From an uncultured Collinsella sp. (lineage in GTDB: Bacteria; Actinomycetota; Coriobacteriia; Coriobacteriales; Coriobacteriaceae), in contig URUC01000064.1 in NCBI GenBank assembly GCA_900550965.1, forward strand, positions 1 through 11,719: a stretch of 11,719 bases of DNA. Direction: 5' to 3'. Below the pieces are notes generated by a model. That model was given only the letters and a program-made list of their open reading frames with translations, made no database searches and was not told the DNA's origin. The position numbers and the translations under genes were made by a program. Below are positions 1-6,152 of the stretch, piece by piece. How positions within the stretch are numbered: position 1 is the first letter of the stretch; the number at the start of each line of letters is the position of its first letter.

Positions 1-2
1 AG

Positions 3-545
3 ATGCGCCAGATTGCGGGGCGCGCGACCACGGCGCGCGTTGCCCCCGACAGCTTGCGCGCCAAGGCGGCGGCAGAGCGCAGCCAGACGCAAAAGAAGGT
101 CATCGTCTTCTCGATCGCCATCGCCATCGTCGCGGTCATTGCCTGTGCCGGCGCCATCCTTATCACCACCGCCGGTGAGGGTCTGGGCGAGCGCCCCGAG
201 CCGATTCTGTCGTCGCGCACGACCGAGCACGACGCGGATAGCACTGGTCAATCGCAAAGCCAGCAGGACGACTCGCAGGGCACCTCCGCATCCACCGACT
301 CGTCCTCGAACACCCCCGATCAATCGCAGGGCGTCGATTCTTCCGTGAACAACAGCGGCACGCAATCCGGCACGACCGACTCAAGCCAAACGACTGACAG
401 CTCGCAGCCGAGCACGGGCGACCAGACGAGCGGCAATACATCGGGCACGGGATCTACCGACAACAGCAGCACTAACAGCTCGAGCGGAACCGCGTCCGGT
501 ACGGCATCTGACAGCTCGAGCCAAGGCACGGCGTCGGGCAACTAA
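3..545 (+). CDS. Membrane-anchored protein with Ser/Thr/Gln/Gly-rich tail (left end uncertain)
   Basis: Function not recognised. The frame is open to the window edge, so the ATG at position 3 may be internal and the protein may begin upstream; no ribosome binding site can be seen. Residues 1-32 are basic. One hydrophobic segment at about residues 33-55 (Ile/Val/Ala-rich) fits a membrane anchor or uncleaved signal. From about residue 70 to the end, residue 180, the chain is almost entirely Ser, Thr, Gln, Asn, Gly and Asp with no recognisable domain, typical of a flexible surface-exposed or wall-spanning stalk. No LPxTG sortase motif is present. The basic N-terminus suggests a cytoplasmic start with the stalk outside, which is inference. 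A strong hairpin terminator follows within 40 bases of the stop. Confidence 0.6.
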   Translation: MRQIAGRATTARVAPDSLRAKAAAERSQTQKKVIVFSIAIAIVAVIACAGAILITTAGEGLGERPEPILSSRTTEHDADSTGQSQSQQDDSQGTSASTDSSSNTPDQSQGVDSSVNNSGTQSGTTDSSQTTDSSQPSTGDQTSGNTSGTGSTDNSSTNSSSGTASGTASDSSSQGTASGN

Positions 546-579
546 GCACGTTTGCCTCTCATAGATAACCGACCTGTAT

Positions 580-613
580 AACGGGCGCGAACCGGCAACG
601 GTCGCGCCCGTTT
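580..613 (+). terminator. Hairpin terminator with GCAA tetraloop
   Basis: The arms AACGGGCGCGA (580-590) and CGCGCCCGTT (603-612, with T602) pair, continue into ACCG/CGGT with one bulged base, and are capped by GCAA (595-598), a GNRA-type loop. A short TTT follows. It lies 35 bases after the stop of the upstream gene, so it most likely ends that transcript. Confidence 0.75.
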
Positions 614-646
614 GCCTTGGGCGCCGAGGTGGCACGCCCCGTGCGA

Positions 647-655
647 TGGTAAGAT
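647..655 (+). promoter_or_regulatory. Possible extended -10 promoter for the 431-aa gene
   Basis: TG at 647-648 is followed one base later by TAAGAT (650-655), an extended -10 arrangement placed about 30 bases upstream of the start at 684. No convincing -35 box is seen 16-18 bases upstream, which is common for extended -10 promoters. It lies just past a terminator, where a new promoter is expected. Confidence 0.4.
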
Positions 656-683
656 GCTTTGGTGTGTAAAGAGGAGATTTGCC

Positions 684-1979
684 ATGAGCAAGACAATAGT
701 TAAGCCCACGCTATCGCTGGGCAACCACATCTATCTATATCGTCTACTGCGCGATGCGATTGGGTGCGGCAAGCAAACGTTTATGACGCAGGTCGAGGAG
801 ACGCTCGCCGCCGGCGACATGGCCGCTTATGACCTGGGCTTCGAGTCCACGCGCGAGCTGCTCGAGGAGCTCGATGACTGCATCAAGCTGACTGTCTTTA
901 AGGGCGGTCGCCTGTATGCCACCGTCATTGCCAACGAGACCTGGGATGCCGCCCTTGCCAAAGGCGAGGACAAGCCCAAGGCCGCCAAGGGCGCCAAGCA
1001 GTCCTACAAAAAGAAAAAGCGCGGCGAGAAGGACCTCAAGGCCGTGCGTCCCAAGCACGTTAAGCGTCCCGAACCCGTAGTTGAAGCTGCGCCTGAGCCC
1101 GAGCCCGAGCTCGAAGTCACTATTGAGGTAACAGCAGAAGCCGAAGCCGAAATCGCCGCCACGACCGACGCCAAAGTCATATCCGAGCAGGAAGCCACTG
1201 CGGAGCTCGACGAGGCTCCCAAGTCGACAACCGAAGAAGCCACCAACCAACCCGAGACGCCTGCGTACCAAAACAGCGGTGTCTTTAGCGACGAGACTGA
1301 GGACGATCAACCCAACGAGCCCGCCGATCAAGGCGCTACCGAGTCGGCGCCGAAGCCCGAGACGCCGCAGCCCGCCATCTCGCTCACGGTCGTCTATGAC
1401 CCCGAGAACGCCAACGCCGGCATCACCACCATGGCATCCACGCCCATCGAGGCAAAGCCGAGCGTCGAGAACGAGAACGCGACGCAGGTTGAGGTTGAAA
1501 CTGCAGCTGCAGACGCGCCCGCCACCGTGAAGCCCGCAGATTCTACGATCAAGCCGAAAACGACGCTAGAGCCCGCACCCGCCATCGAATCCGTGCCCAC
1601 CTCTGCTTGCGACCAAATTCCCGCACCCGCACCGGCTCCGGTCCCCGCTGCAGCACCGGCCCCCGCACCCGCAGCGCCCGCCATCCCCGAGGACTTCCCC
1701 GTCGATTTCGCAACCGAGGTCTTCTGCCCCGGCCCGCTTCTGCACCAGCTGTCGACCTATCTCCCCTACGGCGCCGACACGCTCGGCATCGTCGGCGAGT
1801 ACTATTGGATTGCCCGCGAGCGCGGTACCATCGAGGCCGCGCGAAACCGCGCAAGCTTCCCCCTGCGCTACACGCAGGCCGGCGAGCGCCACGAAGTCAC
1901 CGTTCGCATCCGCCGCAACACCACCGGCGGTCTCGGAGCCGCCTGGACCATCGATAAAGTCGAGCCTTCTACCAAGTAA
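684..1979 (+). CDS. Unrecognised two-domain protein with long charged Pro/Ala-rich linker (431 aa)
   Basis: Function not recognised. The start chosen is the ATG at 684, preceded by GAGGAG (671-676); the open frame runs further upstream, but with no ribosome binding site there. Residues 1-95 look like a compact alpha/beta domain with several helices ending in a beta-type segment (LTVFKGGRLYATVI). Its pattern loosely recalls small RNA-binding helix-turn-helix domains of the OST-HTH/LOTUS type, but this is only an impression. Residues 97-130 are strongly basic (KKKKRGEK and similar). Residues 130-335 are a low-complexity linker, first acidic (Glu/Pro/Ala), then AP-repeats at 313-333. Residues 336-427 form a second folded-looking domain containing CPGPLLHQLSTYLPYG and a Gly-rich end. 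There is no signal peptide or membrane segment, so it is probably cytoplasmic. It forms a single-gene unit between two terminators. Confidence 0.85.
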   Translation: MSKTIVKPTLSLGNHIYLYRLLRDAIGCGKQTFMTQVEETLAAGDMAAYDLGFESTRELLEELDDCIKLTVFKGGRLYATVIANETWDAALAKGEDKPKAAKGAKQSYKKKKRGEKDLKAVRPKHVKRPEPVVEAAPEPEPELEVTIEVTAEAEAEIAATTDAKVISEQEATAELDEAPKSTTEEATNQPETPAYQNSGVFSDETEDDQPNEPADQGATESAPKPETPQPAISLTVVYDPENANAGITTMASTPIEAKPSVENENATQVEVETAAADAPATVKPADSTIKPKTTLEPAPAIESVPTSACDQIPAPAPAPVPAAAPAPAPAAPAIPEDFPVDFATEVFCPGPLLHQLSTYLPYGADTLGIVGEYYWIARERGTIEAARNRASFPLRYTQAGERHEVTVRIRRNTTGGLGAAWTIDKVEPSTK

Positions 1980-1982
1980 CAA

Positions 1983-2017
1983 AAAGGGACGATAACCCTC
2001 AAGGTTATCGTCCCTTT
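1983..2017. terminator. Bidirectional intrinsic terminator
   Basis: A perfect 15-bp inverted repeat: AAAGGGACGATAACC (1983-1997) and GGTTATCGTCCCTTT (2003-2017) around a five-base loop. It has A-runs on the left and T-runs on the right, so it can stop transcription from both sides. It lies between the convergent 431-aa gene and ettA. Confidence 0.92.
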
Positions 2018-2040
2018 CTCGTTAGGTCACCTGAGCTCGA

Positions 2041-3720
<1,680 letters not shown>

Positions 3721-3904
3721 TTGTCTGTTTTATCCTTTCTACCTGTTGTTTCCCTATTCTTGATTCGCTTTAGTGGAAACGAAATGAGAAAACTAGCTCT
3801 GAAACGTAACGAAAAAGGGGCATGGTTGCCCATACCCCCTAATACTACCTGGGAAAAATCCCCCAGAACATACCATGAACTGCGTACGCTAGTTTTCCGC
3901 AACC
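3721..3904. other. Intergenic region between ettA and sdpI
   Basis: This 184-base AT-rich spacer holds the sdpI terminator (3812-3838) and presumably the ettA promoter on the minus strand, though no clear -35/-10 pair was found. A 10-bp inverted repeat, GAAAACTAGC at 3788-3797 and GCTAGTTTTC at 3888-3897, brackets the terminator. A second small hairpin, CTGGG/CCCAG, lies near 3849-3866. No open frame looks coding. Confidence 0.5.
3812..3838 (-). terminator. Intrinsic terminator of the sdpR-sdpI operon
   Basis: Read on the minus strand, GGGGTATGG and CCATGCCCC pair over nine positions (one U-G wobble) around a GCAA tetraloop, followed directly by five U. The wobble is a C/A mismatch on the plus strand, so the hairpin favours minus-strand RNA. 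It lies about 65 bases beyond the sdpI stop. Confidence 0.88.
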
Positions 3905-4609
3905 TTAACGAACAGCCCGCTGAGATTTGCGCCACAGCAGATACGAGTAGACGTAGACGGCTCCGACCGAACCAAACGCCAGAACCGCAATCACCGCGGC
4001 GACGACTTCATTCGAAAGCACAGCACCTGCCACGCCCATCGCAATCAGGCCAACACCCAGCACCATAAAGCAGGCACCGCCAAAGCGCTGCGTACGGCGC
4101 CAGTTCTCGGGATCGGCAAGCGCCCAAGGCGTCTTGATACCGAGCGTATAGTTCTGCTTCACACGCGGCAAGTAGTTGCCTACGCCGATGAACAGCAAAC
4201 CGATAGCACCGGAAATCAGCACGTTGACCGAACCGACCGCGGGCACAACGCCCCACACCGTAAGCTCTCCCAGCCAGCTTATGGCGCACATGAACAAGGT
4301 GAAGGCGATTACGAAGCCCTGATAGAACTTGCCCGAGGTTCGATATGCCTCACCTTTGGGATCGATGCGCGGCACCACGCAGAACATTGCGAGAAGCGCC
4401 AGAGGCAGCACGCCGAGCGCGGAGGCCATCCAGCTAGGACCCCAACCATCGACGGCGCCGTTCGCGCCCCAGTGCGTGGGAATCTGTGCAGGCAAGCTCG
4501 GCATCACCATGAGGTGCGCTACGACATTGGCGACGCACAGAACGACCAGCGCAATCCACACGCGCGACGATACCCCCGTGGGGTGAATGCCCTTGTTTTC
4601 GTTATTCAT
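3905..4609 (-). CDS. sdpI: SdpI-family membrane protein (DUF1648 plus SdpI domains)
   Basis: A 234-aa integral membrane protein with about six predicted membrane segments (roughly 16-36, 60-80, 97-117, 124-145, 179-197 and 202-224). The N-terminal part carries the DUF1648 hallmark IPTHWGANGAVDGWG (43-57). The C-terminal part carries the SdpI hallmark NYTLGIKTPWALADPENW (153-170). In Bacillus subtilis, SdpI protects against the SdpC killing peptide and also relays its presence by drawing SdpR to the membrane; many homologues occur without sdpC, as in this window. ATG at 4609 is preferred over the in-frame GTG at 4618, because AAGGTGA is correctly spaced for the ATG and sits on the GTG. The start overlaps the sdpR stop by eight bases, so translation is probably coupled. 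Whether it gives immunity or serves another envelope-stress role cannot be told from sequence. Confidence 0.9.
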   Translation of the reverse strand: MNNENKGIHPTGVSSRVWIALVVLCVANVVAHLMVMPSLPAQIPTHWGANGAVDGWGPSWMASALGVLPLALLAMFCVVPRIDPKGEAYRTSGKFYQGFVIAFTLFMCAISWLGELTVWGVVPAVGSVNVLISGAIGLLFIGVGNYLPRVKQNYTLGIKTPWALADPENWRRTQRFGGACFMVLGVGLIAMGVAGAVLSNEVVAAVIAVLAFGSVGAVYVYSYLLWRKSQRAVR

Positions 4610-4880
4610 CCTTATCACCTTCCGTGTTTGTAAAGCCCATAAACCAACCGATCAAGTCCTGCATGACGGTGGTGTTTAAGCTGTAAACGATGTTTTGGCC
4701 ATGGCGTTCGTCGGTCACCAACCCGGCGTTTTTGAGCGTCGCCAAGTGATGGCTCAATGACGGCTTACTGATATCGAAATGCTCGGCAAGCTCCCCCGCC
4801 GTGCAATTACCCTCGCGCAGCAACTCCAAAATGCGCCGTCGCGTTGGATCGGCAAGCGCCTTAAAACCCTCTCCCGGCAT
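4602..4880 (-). CDS. sdpR: SdpR-like ArsR-family autorepressor
   Basis: A 92-aa winged-helix regulator. It opens with FKALADPTRRRILELL, continues with CTAGELAEHFDISKPSLSHH (26-45, including the recognition helix) and has a wing region DERHGQNIVYSLNTT. The string matches B. subtilis SdpR closely in layout, including the C-terminal LIGWFMGF helix. There are no metal-binding cysteine clusters of the ArsR/SmtB type, so metal sensing is unlikely. SdpR represses its own operon and is relieved when SdpI holds it at the membrane (known for B. subtilis). The start at 4880 is chosen because AAAGGAGG lies just upstream. The longer in-frame start at 4916 would fall inside the -10 box of the promoter and is rejected. 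It is the first gene of a two-gene operon with sdpI. Confidence 0.92.
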   Translation of the reverse strand: MPGEGFKALADPTRRRILELLREGNCTAGELAEHFDISKPSLSHHLATLKNAGLVTDERHGQNIVYSLNTTVMQDLIGWFMGFTNTEGDKDE

Positions 4881-4914
4881 AAGGCCTCCTTTCATCATTT
4901 CGTTCGACGCGCAC

Positions 4915-4943
4915 ACTATACTCGATATTTAGATGTTTGTCTA
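4915..4943 (-). promoter_or_regulatory. sdpR-sdpI promoter with overlapping palindromic operator
   Basis: On the minus strand, TAGACA (4938-4943) and TATAGT (4915-4920) each differ from consensus at one base and are exactly 17 bases apart. The predicted start of transcription is near 4908, giving a leader of about 28 bases. TTAGA-N6-TCTAA (4929-4944) is a palindrome covering the -35 box, a natural site for the SdpR repressor. A wider 8-bp inverted repeat (TAGATGTT 4930-4937, AACATCTA 4959-4966) and tandem TGTCTAAC/TATCTAAT copies extend the pattern upstream. Confidence 0.75.
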
Positions 4944-4967
4944 ACTATCTAATACAGTAACATCTAT

Positions 4968-4995
4968 AGAACATTCGTTCGTGTTTAGTTACAAT
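4968..4995 (+). promoter_or_regulatory. Possible promoter for the small hydrophobic ORF
   Basis: TACAAT (4990-4995) is a good -10 box. Upstream there is only a weak -35 match, AGAACA at 4968-4973 with a 16-base spacer. Transcription would begin near 5001, which is exactly where the long inverted-repeat arm starts. It diverges from the sdpR promoter and lies within about 50 bases of it. Confidence 0.45.
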
Positions 4996-5018
4996 GGAAG
5001 TTGAAGCAGATGGGCCAG

Positions 5019-5039
5019 CTCCCTCTACCCGAGAAGGAG
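5019..5039 (+). promoter_or_regulatory. Hairpin sequestering the Shine-Dalgarno sequence of the small ORF
   Basis: CTCC-C-TCT (5019-5026) pairs with AGA-A-GGAG (5032-5039) around a five-base loop ACCCG: seven pairs and one mismatch. The right arm contains the whole AAGGAG ribosome binding site of the 28-codon ORF. The left arm CUCCC also belongs to the 5'-3' closing stem, so the two pairings exclude each other. Confidence 0.6.
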
Positions 5040-5046
5040 ATGGACT

Positions 5047-5133
5047 ATGAGTATTGACGATGTCCTGACGTTGTTGTTGCTTGTAATCGCGGCTGTGGAG
5101 CTCGGCATCCACATTGGAGGTCGAATGAAATAG
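5047..5133 (+). CDS. 28-aa hydrophobic peptide, candidate type I toxin
   Basis: A small open frame of 28 residues with a strong AAGGAGA (5034-5040) six bases before the ATG. Two acidic residues follow MSI, then a hydrophobic stretch from about residue 6 to 23 (VLTLLLLVIAAVELGIHI), then a short basic tail with Arg26 and Lys28. This is the shape of membrane-acting type I toxins and of the putative holin-like toxin family, although no conserved signature was verified. Structure around it supports expression as a controlled peptide: a sequestered ribosome binding site, a hairpin starting at the stop codon, and a likely antisense promoter downstream. It could instead be a regulatory or stress peptide that is not toxic. 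The strong, correctly spaced ribosome binding site makes chance unlikely. Confidence 0.65.
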   Translation: MSIDDVLTLLLLVIAAVELGIHIGGRMK

Positions 5134-5159
5134 CCGCCCCCGCGTAATGCGAAGACGGC
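5133..5159 (-). terminator. Strand-specific hairpin, likely antisense RNA terminator
   Basis: Arms 5133-5143 and 5149-5159 pair over 11 positions around a five-base loop. On the minus strand three of the pairs are G-U, so the stem is unbroken; on the plus strand those same three are C/A mismatches. The stem is therefore maintained for minus-strand RNA. A U-rich but imperfect UAUUUCAUU follows. Confidence 0.55.
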
Positions 5160-5195
5160 CACTTCTCACGCTACAAACGTGTTTGGGAGTTGGCC
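5157..5195 (+). promoter_or_regulatory. Sense-strand 3' hairpin competing with the 5'-3' closure
   Basis: On the plus strand GGCCA-CTTCT-CACG (5157-5170) pairs with CGTG-(TTT)-GGGAG-(T)-TGGCC (5178-5195): 14 pairs including two U-G wobbles, with bulges of three and one. The wobbles become A/C mismatches on the minus strand, so this stem favours plus-strand RNA. Its GGGAG...TGGCC arm is the same segment that can pair with the 5' end of the transcript. Confidence 0.55.
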
Positions 5196-5225
5196 AACCC
5201 GCGGCAACGGGTGCCATCTGCTTCA

Positions 5226-5254
5226 ATCTTATGCGAATCCCGATCCCATTTCAA
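5226..5254 (-). promoter_or_regulatory. Promoter aimed back at the small ORF (antisense RNA)
   Basis: On the minus strand, TTGAAA (5249-5254; five of six consensus bases) and TAAGAT (5226-5231) are separated by exactly 17 bases. The only annotated sequence it can transcribe is the 3' half of the small-ORF locus, since sdpR has its own promoter further on. Confidence 0.6.
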
Positions 5255-5267
5255 CAAGCTCCAAGGG

Positions 5268-5297
5268 CTCAAATGGAATCGCAATAATACCTATAAT
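5268..5297 (+). promoter_or_regulatory. tcdA promoter
   Basis: A perfect TATAAT (5292-5297) lies 44 bases before the tcdA start. The -35 match is weak (CTCAAA, 5268-5273, 18-base spacer). It diverges from the antisense promoter. A CCATTT (5246-5251)/AAATGG (5271-5276) inverted repeat brackets the space between the two -35 boxes. Confidence 0.6.
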
Positions 5298-5340
5298 GGC
5301 GATAGCTAAAACACGACCGACTCCCCATCGGAGGATATCT

Positions 5341-6138
5341 ATGACCGAAACCGCAGCCGCAGCCCCCATCGAGACACGCGACACCAAGCTCGAGATCATC
5401 ATGGGCCGTGAGGCGCTCGATAAACTTGCCAACGCCACGGTGCTGGTGCTGGGCTGCGGAGGCGTGGGATCCAACTGCTGCGAAGCGCTCGCGCGCGGCG
5501 GCATCGGTCATTTTGTGATCCTGGACAAGGACATCATCGCGCCCAGCAACATCAACCGCCAGGCCATCGCCTTTCATAGCACCATCGACAAGCGCAAGGT
5601 GGACGTAATGGAAGCCATGATCAACGATATCAACCCTGCCGCCACCGTCATCAAGCGCACCGAATACCTGTTGAGCGACAATATCGACGAATTTTTCGCA
5701 CGCGTTTTGGAGCAAACGAACGGTAAACTCGACTACGTCGTCGACGCCATCGACACCATCTCGGCCAAGCTCACCATTGCCAAATATGCTCAGGACCACG
5801 GCATTCGTTTGGTTAGCTCTATGGGCGGGGCCAACAAGCTCCATCCCGAATGCCTGCATTTTGCCGACATTTTTGACACCGTGCGCGACCCTATGAGCCG
5901 CATCATGCGCAAAGAGTGCAAAAAACGTGGCATCAAGAGCCTTCACGTGCTGTTTAGCTGCGAGGAGTCGGTAAAGACCCAGCCCCGCGACCCTTCCAAC
6001 ATCCACGAGCGCACCGAGCTGGGAACCGCGAGCTTTATGCCGCCCATCATGGGCCAGATGATTGCCGGCGAGGTTATCCGCCAGATCAGCGGCCGCGGCA
6101 CCGAACGTGTACGCTCCGATGGCCAGCGCCTGGACTAG
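5341..6138 (+). CDS. tcdA: tRNA threonylcarbamoyladenosine dehydratase TcdA (CsdL)
   Basis: A 265-aa E1-like (ThiF/MoeB superfamily) enzyme. In E. coli TcdA uses ATP to cyclise t6A at position 37 of ANN-decoding tRNAs into ct6A. Visible hallmarks are the ATP-binding GCGGVGS (38-44), Asp62 and Asp64 after the second strand, SNINRQ (69-74), Lys84 and DAIDT (135-139). The length is that of TcdA, and there are no CxxC zinc pairs of the ThiF/MoeB kind, which favours TcdA over those relatives. The start at 5341 is set by GGAGG (5330-5334) six bases upstream; the open frame runs further up but through the regulatory region. CTCC (5321-5324) could pair with this GGAG, a possible mild translational brake. 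The TatD-family gene follows 14 bases after the stop, so the two are probably co-transcribed. Confidence 0.93.
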   Translation: MTETAAAAPIETRDTKLEIIMGREALDKLANATVLVLGCGGVGSNCCEALARGGIGHFVILDKDIIAPSNINRQAIAFHSTIDKRKVDVMEAMINDINPAATVIKRTEYLLSDNIDEFFARVLEQTNGKLDYVVDAIDTISAKLTIAKYAQDHGIRLVSSMGGANKLHPECLHFADIFDTVRDPMSRIMRKECKKRGIKSLHVLFSCEESVKTQPRDPSNIHERTELGTASFMPPIMGQMIAGEVIRQISGRGTERVRSDGQRLD

Positions 6139-6152
6139 CGGAGCGCGCCGAG

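Larger units (their letters stand above)
5133..5220 (-). ncRNA. Candidate antisense RNA (antitoxin) overlapping the 3' end of the small ORF mRNA
   Basis: Inferred from the sequence layout. A minus-strand promoter at 5226-5254 would start a transcript near 5219. On that RNA, 5133-5159 folds into an 11-bp hairpin followed by UAUUUCAUU, giving a product of about 90-95 bases that touches the end of the ORF. Its upstream part contains ACCCG/CGGGT and GGCCAACTCCC, the latter nearly identical to the 5' arm of the sense RNA. It would be fully complementary to the sense 3' region (5133-5219). Exact ends cannot be fixed from sequence. Confidence 0.5.
5001..5226 (+). repeat. Inverted-repeat ends enclosing the small ORF (5'-3' closure)
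   Basis: TTGAAGCAGATGG (5001-5013) is perfectly inverted at 5214-5226. Immediately inside, GGCCAGCTCCC (5013-5023) pairs with GGGAGTTGGCC (5185-5195), with one G-U wobble in RNA. The 18 bases between the two right-hand arms contain their own hairpin, ACCCG-CGGCAA-CGGGT (5197-5212). An RNA spanning 5001-5226 could therefore close its two ends through a three-way junction, with the small ORF inside. Confidence 0.8.

Noticed and set aside
744..1331. Minus-strand Gly/Leu-rich open frame opposite the 431-aa gene
   Set aside because: It is the reverse reading of the Glu/Ala/Pro-rich linker; the repetitive composition is a by-product.
1620..1690. Tandem DNA repeat in the 431-aa gene
   Set aside because: The GCACCCGC-like units encode Ala-Pro alternation within the linker and are not exact repeats; it is low-complexity coding sequence.
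4881..4916. Longer N-terminus for SdpR starting at 4916
   Set aside because: The start would overlap the -10 box of the promoter, while a strong AAAGGAGG precedes the ATG at 4880 and family alignment begins there.
5001..5226. A miniature inverted-repeat transposable element of 226 bp
   Set aside because: The ends are inverted repeats, but the flanks show no target-site duplication, the pairing continues inside with an RNA-type G-U match, and both ends coincide with likely transcription starts. A structured RNA explains it better, although a genome-wide copy count would settle it.
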